A DNA stretch of 13,538 nt from Bacteroidia bacterium (GCA_004525825.1 SPBY01000031.1:1-13538); one strand, 5' to 3'. Shown: positions 1-8,310, counted from the stretch's first letter. Notes: generated by a model not told the origin, from the letters alone. Translations and numbers: made by a program.

Positions 1-534
1 GAGTTTAAATTTGATGCTGCCCTGGGCGGAGGACGTCGTGACGAAGAGAAGGCCAGGGCCAAGGAGCGTTTCTTCTCTCACCGGGATGATTTTGGACAGT
101 GGGACCCCAAGAACCAGCGCCCCGAACTCTGGAACATCTTTAACGGTAAGAAACACATGGGAGAGCACTTCCGGGTGTTCCCCCTGAGCAACTGGACCGA
201 AATGGATGTGTGGCAATACATTTACCTGGAAGAGATTCCCATTCCCAACCTTTATTTTACCCATAAAAGAGAGGTGTTTAACCGCGACGGTACCTGGCTG
301 GCCAAGGCTTCCTTTATGCAGTTGAAAGAGGATGAATTCTATGAGCTAAAGGATGTACGCTGCCGTACCATCGGGGACATCAGCTGCACGGGACTGACCT
401 TGTCCACTGCCACCACCCTGAAGGATATTATACAGGAGGTGGCCGCTGCCCGTTCTACAGAACGAGGAGGTCGTTACGATGATAAGCGTTCCGAGGCAGC
501 CATGGAGGATAGAAAAAAAGAAGGGTATTTTTAA
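1..534 (+). CDS. cysD: Sulfate adenylyltransferase subunit 2 (CysD), C-terminal part
   Basis: Catalytic subunit of ATP sulfurylase. With the GTPase CysN it makes adenylylsulfate (APS) and pyrophosphate from ATP and sulfate in the cytoplasm, the first step of sulfate assimilation. The frame is open from base 1, giving 177 visible residues. By comparison with E. coli CysD (about 302 aa), roughly 125 N-terminal residues, including the PP-loop ATP site, lie outside the window. Visible family signatures are the GGRRDEEKARAKER block (window residues 10-23), WDPKNQRPELW just after it, the FPLSNWTE segment, and a C-terminus ending KKEGYF, close to the KRQGYF end of the E. coli protein. The stop codon lies inside a perfect inverted repeat and cysN follows after 62 bases, so the two are probably co-transcribed. 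The identification is secure; only the 5' end is missing. Confidence 0.96.
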   Translation, partial: EFKFDAALGGGRRDEEKARAKERFFSHRDDFGQWDPKNQRPELWNIFNGKKHMGEHFRVFPLSNWTEMDVWQYIYLEEIPIPNLYFTHKREVFNRDGTWLAKASFMQLKEDEFYELKDVRCRTIGDISCTGLTLSTATTLKDIIQEVAAARSTERGGRYDDKRSEAAMEDRKKEGYF

Positions 535-555
535 ATGGCAATCCATTTAAAAATA
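526..555. repeat. Perfect 13-bp inverted repeat across the cysD stop codon
   Basis: Left arm TATTTTTAAATGG (526-538) and right arm CCATTTAAAAATA (543-555) are exact reverse complements separated by the 4-base loop CAAT. The cysD stop codon TAA (532-534) is in the left arm. The RNA would form a 13-bp, AT-rich stem-loop in the 62-base cysD-cysN spacer. There is no T-run after the right arm, so it does not look like a standard intrinsic terminator. A processing or stability element, or a partial attenuator, that sets the CysD:CysN ratio is my inference. Confidence 0.6.
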
Positions 556-596
556 GTCCAAAGTGAAAATTCAGAAGTATAAAGGCAAAATAGAAT

Positions 597-1877
597 ATGA
601 GTATTAAAGAGAATCCGGCACCAGGTTACCTGGATATGGAGCTGCTGAGGTTTACCACGGCAGGAAGTGTGGATGACGGGAAATCGACGCTCATTGGGCG
701 TCTCTTGTACGATTCCAAGGCCATCTTTGAGGACCAGATGGAACAGCTGGAGCTGGCCAGTGAGCGCCGAGGTGAGGAGCAGGTGAACCTGGCACTGCTG
801 ACCGACGGACTCAGAGCCGAAAGGGAACAGGGAATCACTATCGATGTGGCCTACCGCTACTTTGCCACCCCCAAAAGGAAATTTATCATTGCCGACACCC
901 CGGGTCACGTACAGTATACCCGGAACATGGTGACTGGAGCTTCCACTGCCAATCTGGCCATCATCCTGGTGGATGCACGCCATGGGGTACTGGAACAGAC
1001 CATCAGACACTCATTTATCGCCTCTCTGCTGGGCATACGCCACATTCTGATCTGCATCAATAAAATGGATCTGGTGGACTATAAGGAGGAAGTATACAAA
1101 GATATTCAACAACAGTTTGTGCCTTTCAAGGAGCAACTAAACATAGGCGACGTAAGGTTTATCCCCATCAGCGCCCTGAAAGGGGACAATGTGGTGGATC
1201 CCAGTGAATCCATGGATTGGTACAGCGGTCCCACCCTTCTCGAGACACTCGAAACCATCGATATCCGGAGCGATGCCGATTTTAAGAACCGTCGTTTCCC
1301 GGTACAATATGTGATCCGACCTCTGCGCGAAGAATTCCACGACTATCGTGGTTATGCTGGTCGCATAGCCGGAGGGATCTGGAAACCTGGGGAAAAGGTG
1401 GCAGTTCTGCCCAATGGCATTGAGACCACCCTGGAGGCCATTGATACCATGACCGGCGAACTGGAGGTGGCCTATCCGCCTCAATCTGTGACATTCAGGT
1501 TGGCCCATGACATTGATATCAGCCGAGGAGATATGATCGTTCCTGCCGATCAGAAGCCCAATGTGGGCCAGGAAGTGGACCTGATGGTTTGCTGGCTGGG
1601 CGAAAAGCCCATGGTGTTGGGAGGTAAATATGTGATCAGGCACACCACTTCTGAGCTGAGAGGCATCATCAAGGATGTTCAATACAAGATAGACATCAAC
1701 AAACTTGAGGAGAACAGAGATGATAAATCGGTAGTTCTGAACGAGATAGCCAAGATTACCATCAAAACTTCCAAGCCCGTCTTTTACGACTCCTACAAGG
1801 AAAATCACATTACAGGTAGCATGATTATTATCGATGAAGCCACCAACAATACTGTGGGGGCCGGGATGATTATATAG
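597..1877 (+). CDS. cysN: Sulfate adenylyltransferase subunit 1, GTPase (CysN)
   Basis: Regulatory GTPase subunit of ATP sulfurylase; GTP hydrolysis drives the otherwise unfavourable formation of APS by CysD. The 426-aa product has an EF-Tu-like GTPase domain followed by two beta-barrel domains. Visible motifs are the P-loop GSVDDGKST (residues 23-31), the switch I region EREQGITID (75-83), DTPGH (100-104) and NKMD (155-158). The C-terminus ends after the elongation-factor-like third domain, so this is stand-alone CysN, not the CysN-CysC fusion that carries an APS kinase. E. coli CysN is somewhat longer (about 475 aa). It lies 62 bases after cysD on the same strand. No cysC follows: the next gene is convergent. 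APS kinase or APS reductase must therefore be encoded upstream of the window or elsewhere. Start ATG at 597 is supported by the normal N-terminus leading into the P-loop; no clear Shine-Dalgarno precedes it, as is usual in Bacteroidota. Confidence 0.96.
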   Translation: MSIKENPAPGYLDMELLRFTTAGSVDDGKSTLIGRLLYDSKAIFEDQMEQLELASERRGEEQVNLALLTDGLRAEREQGITIDVAYRYFATPKRKFIIADTPGHVQYTRNMVTGASTANLAIILVDARHGVLEQTIRHSFIASLLGIRHILICINKMDLVDYKEEVYKDIQQQFVPFKEQLNIGDVRFIPISALKGDNVVDPSESMDWYSGPTLLETLETIDIRSDADFKNRRFPVQYVIRPLREEFHDYRGYAGRIAGGIWKPGEKVAVLPNGIETTLEAIDTMTGELEVAYPPQSVTFRLAHDIDISRGDMIVPADQKPNVGQEVDLMVCWLGEKPMVLGGKYVIRHTTSELRGIIKDVQYKIDINKLEENRDDKSVVLNEIAKITIKTSKPVFYDSYKENHITGSMIIIDEATNNTVGAGMII

Positions 1878-1893
1878 GTGCTTTTATCAGTTT

Positions 1894-2334
1894 TTAGTTT
1901 CCTTCCCGGATCATGCGGATCACGTCTGCCAATATGAGTGCGTGGTCAAATGCCAGTGTGGGCAGTTCGTTGAGCGGGAACCAACGTAGATCCGCTGCAT
2001 CACTTCCGGCTTCAGGAAGCAACATCTCCTGCTTCCATATCATCACGAAAACCTGTGTAATGGTCCTTCCCCTGGGATCCCTGCCCGGTTTATCGTATGT
2101 ATCAAACCTGATCAATTCACCTGCTTTGATGCCGGTTTCTTCCACCAATTCTCTTCTGGCTGCTTCTTCCAGGCTCTCCTCCATCTCCATAAATCCCCCA
2201 GGGAGGGCCCACATATCTTTAAATGGATAAGCCTTTCGTTGTATCAGAAGGATTTCGGGAACCTCTTCCAGGCGGAGTACAGCAATATCAGCGGTGACTG
2301 CCGGCCTGGGATAGTCATAAGAGTATTTCTCCAT
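1894..2334 (-). CDS. NUDIX hydrolase
   Basis: A 146-aa soluble NUDIX-family pyrophosphohydrolase, which would cleave a nucleoside diphosphate linked to another moiety using Mg2+. The NUDIX box (G-x5-E-x7-R-E-U-x-E-E-x-G-U) is complete at residues 47-69: G47, E53, R61, E62, E65, E66 and G68 are all present, so the enzyme should be active. The N-terminal YPRPAVTADIAVL segment (8-20) and WALPGGF (42-48) resemble ADP-ribose pyrophosphatase-like and NrtR-related NUDIX proteins, but no winged-helix DNA-binding domain follows, so it is not NrtR. The substrate cannot be read from the sequence; ADP-ribose or an oxidised nucleotide are the usual candidates. It converges on cysN with a 16-base gap and diverges from the pgpH-like gene across 77 bases that hold promoter-like elements for both genes. 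Confidence 0.88.
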   Translation of the reverse strand: MEKYSYDYPRPAVTADIAVLRLEEVPEILLIQRKAYPFKDMWALPGGFMEMEESLEEAARRELVEETGIKAGELIRFDTYDKPGRDPRGRTITQVFVMIWKQEMLLPEAGSDAADLRWFPLNELPTLAFDHALILADVIRMIREGN

Positions 2335-2352
2335 TAATGCAGTTTACATGCT

Positions 2353-2387
2353 TTTGAACAAAAATACAAGGGAGAGGTTTAAGTTTG
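2353..2387 (+). promoter_or_regulatory. Putative Bacteroidota promoter for the pgpH-like gene
   Basis: The -7 box TAAGTTTG (2380-2387, then CAT) matches TAnnTTTG exactly. A TTTG at 2353-2356 could be the -33 element, with a 23-base spacer that is at the long end of the range. Transcription would start near 2394, leaving a leader of about 18 bases before the ATG at 2412. Confidence 0.5.
2359..2366 (-). promoter_or_regulatory. Putative -7 element for the NUDIX gene
   Basis: Read on the minus strand this is TATTTTTG, an exact match to the Bacteroidota -7 consensus TAnnTTTG. It lies 25 bases upstream of the NUDIX start codon. I see no convincing TTG at the -33 position, so the call rests on the -7 match and the location alone. 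Confidence 0.4.
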
Positions 2388-2411
2388 CATAAGATATTCT
2401 AATTTCACCCC

Positions 2412-4499
2412 ATGAATTGGATCAAGAGCATTGTAAAATTCTGGAAGACCATCCAGATTGTTCTTATATACATCCTCAGTATTTTGCTGGTATACTTTAT
2501 GTTTCCAAGAGAAGGGAAATTCGGGTACGAGTATTCCAAGAATACTCCATGGATGCACGAAAACCTGGTGGCTCCCTTCGATTTCCCCATTTATAAGCCT
2601 GACCAGCAGGTACAGCGGGAGCGGGACAGCCTCCTGAACAATTCGCATCTCTATTTCGTACACGATTCACTCCTGAGCAATAGCATCCTTAAAAGCTTCA
2701 ATGCCGATTACATTGCCATGGCCACTTCTCTGGGAATAGGGGCTAAAGTCTCTGACTCATGGACGCTTACCGGACATGTGATCGGCAACATGCTTAAGGA
2801 GATCTATGATTTGGGAATCATTGAGCGGCATCCGGTTCTGGATGGCAAACTGCCCGAAGAGACCCAGGTGATGGTGGTGAAAAATGGATTGGCCGAGGAG
2901 TATCGCTTAGCGGATATTTACACCGGACCATCAGCCTACCAGCATATCCTCAGAGATTTTGAGGGAATTCACCCCGGATCACTGGCTATTCTGAACAGAA
3001 TGAATCTGAACGACTATCTGCGGCCTAATACCCTTTATGATGAGGAAATGACCCTCAAAGTGCGGGAGGCCACTGCGGAGCAGCTGGTACTAACACAGGG
3101 GATGGTACAATCAGGACAATTGATTATTTCCAGGGGTGAGCTGGTATCGGGAAGCGACTTCCAGATTATTGAGTCGCTTCGCAGAGAGTATGAGTCCAAT
3201 TCCAATGTGAAGAAAAACTACCTGGTGGTTTATGTGGGACAACTGTTGTTAATTACTCTTATGTTCCTGGCCCTTTTCTGGTTTATCTCTTATTTCAGGA
3301 AAGATGTTCTTACCAGTGGACCACAGACCTTATTCACCCTTGGATTGATCGTGGTGATGGTGGCACTAACCCGTGCAGCAGCTACGCACGAAGCGGTTAG
3401 TGTTTATGTAATTCCATTTGTACTGGTTCCTATCTTCCTGAAAACATTTTTTGATCTGCGATACGCCCTGTTCGTTCATATAATTACCCTTCTCCTGGCC
3501 GGATTCTGGGTTCCAAATTCTTACCAGTTCGTGCTGATGAATTTCCTGGCCGGACTGGTGGGGGTATTCAGTTTGCGATCTTACTATAAACGGGGCATCC
3601 TTTTCTTCACAGCCACCTTTGTGCTGGCTGCCTACGCCTTCATCTACATCCTGCTTTCCATTCTTCAGGAGGGCGATTTCAATCAGATCAACTGGATTAA
3701 TGTACTCTGGCTGGTAGGCAACGGATTCCTCATCCTCACGGTGTATCCCTTGGTGTTCCTGTTTGAGAGGGTGTTCGGGTTTCTCTCCGATGCGACTCTG
3801 TTTGAGTTATCAGATACCAATCAACCTCTGCTAAGACAGCTTGCCGAAAAAGCACCCGGCACCTTTCAACATTCTATGCAGGTGGCCAGTCTGGCCGAAG
3901 AGGCAATTATAAAAGTGGGTGGCAATTCACTGTTGGTCAGGGCAGGGGCCATGTACCACGATATAGGGAAGATGGAAAATCCACACTTTTTCATTGAGAA
4001 CCAGCATGGAGGATCCAATCCCCATAACGAACTTGATTTTCGCTCAAGCGCAAGGGTAATCATCGATCATGTCCTGCAGGGAGTGGACATTGGGAAGAAG
4101 CATAAGCTGCCAGAAAAGATCATTGACTTTATCAGAACCCATCATGGTACCAGTACAGTGCAGTACTTTTACCGCTCTTTTCTCAACTCCAATCCGGAGG
4201 AGGAAGTGGATATCAATCTGTTCAATTACCCGGGCCCGAAGCCATCCAACAAGGAGAATGCTGTCATGATGATGGCCGATTCCGTAGAGGCTGCCTCCCG
4301 TACCCTGAAAGCCTATACAAGTAAGTCTATCTCAGAACTGGTCGAGAACATAGTAAGCCGCCAGGCCGAGGAGGAGCAATTCTCAGAGGCAGACATTACC
4401 TTTGCCGATATCTCCACCATCAAGGAGATATTCAAGAACCGTCTCTCCAATATTTATCACAGCAGGATAGAATACCCTGAATTGAAAAAGAACCAGTAA
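2412..4499 (+). CDS. pgpH: 7TM-HD membrane phosphodiesterase, PgpH family (probable c-di-AMP hydrolase)
   Basis: A 695-aa inner-membrane protein with the full PgpH/YqfF architecture. It has one N-terminal transmembrane segment (about 13-31), a large extracytoplasmic 7TMR-HDED region (about 33-265), a cluster of hydrophobic segments (about 270-458) forming the 7TM domain, and a C-terminal cytoplasmic HD domain. Metal-binding residues are visible as H487, the H516-D517 pair within HDIGK (516-520), and H577-H578 in RTHHGT (575-580). Characterised PgpH proteins hydrolyse cyclic di-AMP to 5'-pApA, linking it to potassium, osmotic and cell-wall homeostasis. Applying that activity here is inference from family membership. 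The segment MFPREGKFGYEY after TM1 is typical of Bacteroidota members by my recollection. It diverges from the NUDIX gene and runs tail-to-tail into the LolA-like gene with 8 bases between. Start ATG 2412 follows a good promoter match. Confidence 0.9.
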   Translation: MNWIKSIVKFWKTIQIVLIYILSILLVYFMFPREGKFGYEYSKNTPWMHENLVAPFDFPIYKPDQQVQRERDSLLNNSHLYFVHDSLLSNSILKSFNADYIAMATSLGIGAKVSDSWTLTGHVIGNMLKEIYDLGIIERHPVLDGKLPEETQVMVVKNGLAEEYRLADIYTGPSAYQHILRDFEGIHPGSLAILNRMNLNDYLRPNTLYDEEMTLKVREATAEQLVLTQGMVQSGQLIISRGELVSGSDFQIIESLRREYESNSNVKKNYLVVYVGQLLLITLMFLALFWFISYFRKDVLTSGPQTLFTLGLIVVMVALTRAAATHEAVSVYVIPFVLVPIFLKTFFDLRYALFVHIITLLLAGFWVPNSYQFVLMNFLAGLVGVFSLRSYYKRGILFFTATFVLAAYAFIYILLSILQEGDFNQINWINVLWLVGNGFLILTVYPLVFLFERVFGFLSDATLFELSDTNQPLLRQLAEKAPGTFQHSMQVASLAEEAIIKVGGNSLLVRAGAMYHDIGKMENPHFFIENQHGGSNPHNELDFRSSARVIIDHVLQGVDIGKKHKLPEKIIDFIRTHHGTSTVQYFYRSFLNSNPEEEVDINLFNYPGPKPSNKENAVMMMADSVEAASRTLKAYTSKSISELVENIVSRQAEEEQFSEADITFADISTIKEIFKNRLSNIYHSRIEYPELKKNQ

Positions 4500-4507
4500 G
4501 TCAGGGC

Positions 4508-5185
4508 TTATTCAAGCAACTCGATAATTTCCGTGTTCGGGTAGGCTGCAGGATCAAATTCAAAGCTTTGCTCATCCAGGGAAGGGTGCTCCTTCTTCTC
4601 TGAAATAATCATGGTGTAAAGGATCCCTTCTTTGTGCTTAAGTTGAATGGCTTCCAGCTTCAGGGAGCCTGGATTGATAAGCATTTTCATTAGCGAGTAA
4701 GGTCCCGTAATATCCTTGGGATAGAGCTGAATTTCCACCCGGTCCTTGCCCATGAAGGAGGTATTCCCCATATACCTGTATTTGAAATCAAGGGCATATG
4801 ACTTGATGATCCTGATGGGAACCGCCTGGAGGTATCCTGGCTGATCGGGGTCCGGTTCACTCACATATACCTCTTCAGTTTCGGTGTTTTGAGAATAGAG
4901 CTTTTTACCGTTGTAATAGACGATGTATTCATCCACTACGATCTTATATTTCAGCCCCTTCATCCAGATGACCCCGGTTCCCTCCCCAGAGGTTTCCTGC
5001 ATCAGGTCTTCCCGGATGTAATCCATCCTTATCAGGTAGGGTGTATTCATATCAAACTGGTCCGACACCGCCTGCAGGTACCGTTCAGCCCTGCTGTCCT
5101 GCTGGCCAAACAGGGTAAGTGCGGCATAAAACAACCCGGCCAAAACTATCAGCTTCCTTTTCTGTATCATGGTTCGCTTCTGCAT
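4508..5185 (-). CDS. LolA-like periplasmic lipoprotein carrier protein
   Basis: A 225-aa exported protein. The basic N-terminus, hydrophobic core (about residues 12-26) and G27/Q28 junction form a signal peptide without a lipobox cysteine, so the mature protein should be free in the periplasm. The remainder reads as the LolA/LolB beta-sheet fold: GTGVIWMKGLKYKI (about 70-83), YYNGKKLYSQN, then KDRVEIQLYPKD and a terminal segment around FEFDP. LolA carries lipoproteins from the LolCDE exporter to the outer membrane. Assignment rests on the overall pattern and on location, since LolA-like genes directly after ftsK are, to my knowledge, common in Bacteroidota. The start codon abuts the ftsK stop (TAA-ATG, no spacer), implying translational coupling. 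An internal ATG at codon 6 (5170) would also leave an intact signal peptide. Confidence 0.75.
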   Translation of the reverse strand: MQKRTMIQKRKLIVLAGLFYAALTLFGQQDSRAERYLQAVSDQFDMNTPYLIRMDYIREDLMQETSGEGTGVIWMKGLKYKIVVDEYIVYYNGKKLYSQNTETEEVYVSEPDPDQPGYLQAVPIRIIKSYALDFKYRYMGNTSFMGKDRVEIQLYPKDITGPYSLMKMLINPGSLKLEAIQLKHKEGILYTMIISEKKEHPSLDEQSFEFDPAAYPNTEIIELLE

Positions 5186-7522
5186 TTAGTTTAGGTTGTT
5201 CAAAATCTGTTCCAAACTAAATTCATCATGCACAAGAACCTGCCTGGCTTTGCTCCCTTCAAAGGGTCCGAGGATTCCTGCAGCCTCCAGCTGATCCACA
5301 ATTCTGCCGGCACGATTGTATCCCAGGGAGAGTTTTCTCTGGATGAGGGAGGTGGACCCTTGCTGGTGCTGTATCACCAGCCTGGCAGCCTCTTCGAACT
5401 TATCGTCCCTTTTATCCAGGTCCACGTTCGGTCCATTGCCGAGCTCATCTGCCACGGGATTGAGCATCATCGCAGTGGGATAGCCTCTCTGTTGTCCGAT
5501 AAAGTCGGTCACATCTTCTATCTCGGGACCATCTACAAAGGCACACTGCAGGCGAATGGGGTCACTGCCACTTACGAAGAGCATGTCACCGCGTCCGATC
5601 AGTTGGTCGGCCCCGGAGCCATCCAGAATGGTTCGGGAGTCTATACCAGAGGCAACCCTGAAGGCGATTCGGGCCGGAAAGTTGGCTTTGATCACACCTG
5701 TAATGATGTTGGTGGTGGGGCGTTGCGTAGCTATGATGAGGTGGATTCCAATGGCCCTGGCGAGTTGGGCCAGCCTGGCAATAGGATGCTCAATTTCTCT
5801 CCCAGCAGTCATGATCAGGTCGGCAAATTCATCAATGATCACCACGATAAAGGGAAGGTACCTGTGTCCCTTGTTGGGATTTAGCTTGCGATTGATAAAT
5901 TTGGTATTATACTCTTTGATGTTCCTGACCTGTGCCGCTTTCAGCAGGTTGTAACGCTCATCCATTTCTGCGCAGAGACTGTTAAGGGTGTGGATCACCT
6001 GCTGGGTATCGGTGATAATCGCCTCTTCAGATTCAGGCAGTTTGGCCAGGAAATGTCGTTCAATCTTACTGTAAAGTGAGAGTTCCACCTTTTTCGGATC
6101 AATCATCACAAATTTGAGTTGAGCCGGATGCTTTTTATATAGCAGGGAGGCGATGATAGCATTCAGTCCCACCGATTTTCCCTGTCCAGTAGCACCAGCC
6201 ACCAGGAGGTGTGGCATCTTGGTAAGGTCAAATACGAAAGTCTCATTGGAGATGGTTTTCCCAAGGGCGATGGCCAGTTCCATATCTGCATCCTGGAATT
6301 TTTTAGATGACAGGATCGATTTCATGGAGACAATCCTTGGGTTCTGGTTGGGGACCTCAATACCAATGGTCCCTTTCCCCGGAATGGGGGCTATGATTCT
6401 GATACCCAATGCAGAAAGGCTCAGAGCAATATCATCCTCCAGGCTTTTGATCTTGGAAATTCTGATGCCAGGGGCAGGTACGATTTCGTAGAGTGTTACC
6501 GTAGGACCGATGGTAGCTTTGATCTTATCGATCTTGATATTGTAGTTGCCCAGGGTCTCTACTATCCGGTTTTTGTTGGAGATAAGCTCTTCGTTGGTCA
6601 CCGTGGTATCTCCCTGGTCGTATTCTTTCATCAGGCTCAGGGGAGGATACTGGTATTTGGGCAGATCCAGGGTGGGATCGTATTCTCCCAGTGCACCTTC
6701 GTCCGGATTGAAGTCCTCGGGATTAAGGCCTGAGACATCCTCAATGGTCATTTCCACATCGTCTTTTGCTTCAGGATCTGCCGCTTGCTGTTCTTCTTCT
6801 ACGATTTTCTCACTAACAATTTCTTCTGGTCCATCGGTGGGCTCATCAGGTTTCAGGGTACTTTCCACCAATGGATCTTCTTCAAACGCATCCTCACTCC
6901 CGGTCTTAGGAGCTACTGCAAAGGGGTAAGCACGCTCCCTGATCCAATCAAGGAAAGAGGTGGAGAATAGTATCAATGCCGTGTAACAGATGATCAGTAG
7001 AAATATGGTGCCAAAGGTGCCAATGCTGGCCATAAGCCATTTACTGAGGAAATAGCCGTGTTGTCCGCCTGGTCCGCTGCCTAGCAATCCACCTGCATCT
7101 CCAAACATCAATCCCAGGGTAATGGATAGCAATACGATCAGGATCAGGCTGTTTCTGATACTCTTACCTGGTTTTACCAAACGGATCCTGTAGAGCACCA
7201 TGGCCCAGATCACCAGGATGGCCGGAAATACAAAACTGGCCAGGCCAAACCATTTATTAATCAAGAGGTTGGATAACCAGGCGCCCATCTTTCCTCCCGA
7301 ATTCTCCACCCGGATTTCCGGACCGGAAAATACCTTCGCCCATTCAAAATCCTGGTCCGTTTTCCAATTCACCAGGTAGGAGATCAGTGACAATATCGTG
7401 AACAGAGCCACCAGCAGGAATACGATACCCATGGCATATCTAAACCGGTCATCCTTGAAAAATGCAACCATAGATGCCAGGAACCTGATGATTGGATTTT
7501 TCTTCTTCTTTTTTTTGGTCAT
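5186..7522 (-). CDS. ftsK: DNA translocase FtsK/SpoIIIE
   Basis: A 778-aa septal DNA pump that moves chromosome termini through the closing division site and activates XerCD dimer resolution. Domains in order: a lysine-rich start, about four N-terminal transmembrane segments within residues 28-200, an acidic low-complexity linker (about 208-285), the FtsK alpha/beta RecA-type motor, and the C-terminal gamma winged helix (about 723-764). Walker A is GATGQGKS (443-450). Walker B ends in IIDE with D564-E565. ATQRP (598-602) is the usual FtsK motif after Walker B. All catalytic elements are present, and the length is near that of Bacteroidota FtsK, shorter than the long-linker E. coli form. It lies 72 bases after a lipoprotein gene and abuts the LolA-like gene, forming a minus-strand run of three. 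The gamma domain implies oriented loading at KOPS-type sites, which I did not try to locate. Confidence 0.97.
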   Translation of the reverse strand: MTKKKKKKNPIIRFLASMVAFFKDDRFRYAMGIVFLLVALFTILSLISYLVNWKTDQDFEWAKVFSGPEIRVENSGGKMGAWLSNLLINKWFGLASFVFPAILVIWAMVLYRIRLVKPGKSIRNSLILIVLLSITLGLMFGDAGGLLGSGPGGQHGYFLSKWLMASIGTFGTIFLLIICYTALILFSTSFLDWIRERAYPFAVAPKTGSEDAFEEDPLVESTLKPDEPTDGPEEIVSEKIVEEEQQAADPEAKDDVEMTIEDVSGLNPEDFNPDEGALGEYDPTLDLPKYQYPPLSLMKEYDQGDTTVTNEELISNKNRIVETLGNYNIKIDKIKATIGPTVTLYEIVPAPGIRISKIKSLEDDIALSLSALGIRIIAPIPGKGTIGIEVPNQNPRIVSMKSILSSKKFQDADMELAIALGKTISNETFVFDLTKMPHLLVAGATGQGKSVGLNAIIASLLYKKHPAQLKFVMIDPKKVELSLYSKIERHFLAKLPESEEAIITDTQQVIHTLNSLCAEMDERYNLLKAAQVRNIKEYNTKFINRKLNPNKGHRYLPFIVVIIDEFADLIMTAGREIEHPIARLAQLARAIGIHLIIATQRPTTNIITGVIKANFPARIAFRVASGIDSRTILDGSGADQLIGRGDMLFVSGSDPIRLQCAFVDGPEIEDVTDFIGQQRGYPTAMMLNPVADELGNGPNVDLDKRDDKFEEAARLVIQHQQGSTSLIQRKLSLGYNRAGRIVDQLEAAGILGPFEGSKARQVLVHDEFSLEQILNNLN

Positions 7523-7594
7523 TCTCCCCGGATTACTAATAAAATACTTCGATGGTATTAACCAACTAAGGTAATAATAACGTGATAGGGAGGT

Positions 7595-8278
7595 CTAATC
7601 TTTTGTAAACAGACTGTTAATAAATTCCTCCATGACCGGACGGCTTACTGGCCTGTATTCATCAGGAATGATAAATATTGCAGACTCAACGACTCTCTCT
7701 TCGTAGAGCTTGCAGGAAAGATGCATTTTCAGGTAACTCAGCTGAATAGTGAAGTCTGAAAGGGGTTTGTCGATCGACCCATAGGGCGTGCTCAGGTTGG
7801 GCCTTCTCACCGAGAAGTCATCCGTATAGTAGATATTGAACTTCTCAACCCCGGTATCGACTTCCACGCGCCTGGAGTGGAGGCCCCCGATCACTGAACT
7901 TTCCCGGGTATTGGTAAAACTAAGATGCTCAGGAGCCACAATGCTGGCTGGAAGTTCCCCTTGCCCGGAGCGGTAGTAGACCTTGTTCCCAAAAACATTG
8001 AGCAGGGTGGTCACCTTCCTGTCTTTCAGATTAGCAATTTGGATCAGCGAAAACTGGTTAAAGAATCCCTGTATTTTCGTGAGCACAAAGTACTCTGTAT
8101 ACCACGATTGCATGGTGGAAGGGAGGATCCGGGTGGGTACGTCCCCTGCAGTGTCCTCCATATATTCAATCTTATATTGTACATAGTGCGCTTCCATCGT
8201 TTCTGGAAGGATCCGACGGCAACTGATCAACAGGAGGGTGGAAAGCAAAAGGAAGATGATCGGGAGTTTACGGGACAC
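7595..8278 (-). CDS. Predicted outer-membrane or periplasmic lipoprotein, unknown function
   Basis: A 227-aa protein with a signal peptide ending in a lipobox, L17-I18-S19-C20, so C20 should be lipidated and the mature protein is about 208 residues. There is no further transmembrane segment. The body alternates short hydrophobic and polar stretches consistent with beta-strands, for example LKDRKVTTLLNVFGNKVYY, and ends in a helical segment after IIPDEYRP. This pattern recalls the DUF4412/LolA-LolB-like group, but I cannot assign a family firmly. It is the first gene of the minus-strand run lipoprotein-ftsK-LolA-like; the 72-base gap before ftsK may hold a second promoter. A promoter-like element lies upstream at 8311-8318. 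A role in envelope biogenesis is inferred only from lipidation and neighbours. Confidence 0.8.
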   Translation of the reverse strand: MSRKLPIIFLLLSTLLLISCRRILPETMEAHYVQYKIEYMEDTAGDVPTRILPSTMQSWYTEYFVLTKIQGFFNQFSLIQIANLKDRKVTTLLNVFGNKVYYRSGQGELPASIVAPEHLSFTNTRESSVIGGLHSRRVEVDTGVEKFNIYYTDDFSVRRPNLSTPYGSIDKPLSDFTIQLSYLKMHLSCKLYEERVVESAIFIIPDEYRPVSRPVMEEFINSLFTKD

Positions 8279-8310
8279 AGTAAAAGGGTATCAGTCTGAT
8301 TAAATTTAGC

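Noticed and set aside
1137..1808. Long minus-strand open frame opposite cysN (223 codons)
   Set aside because: It lies entirely antisense to a highly conserved CysN sequence and its translation resembles no protein family; it is a shadow of codon bias in the real gene.
4475..4506. Inverted repeat CCCTGA/TCAGGG across the pgpH-lolA convergent junction as a terminator
   Set aside because: The stem is only 6 bp with a 20-base loop and no T-run. Such a pair is expected by chance at this distance.
5228..5884. Long plus-strand open frame opposite ftsK (218 codons)
   Set aside because: It is antisense to the conserved FtsK motor and gamma domains; the translation has no recognisable domain and no promoter or start context.
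7495..7522. T/C-rich tract at the ftsK start, considered as a frameshift-prone or slippage site
   Set aside because: It encodes the lysine-rich N-terminus of FtsK in frame, which is common in this protein; nothing suggests programmed slippage.
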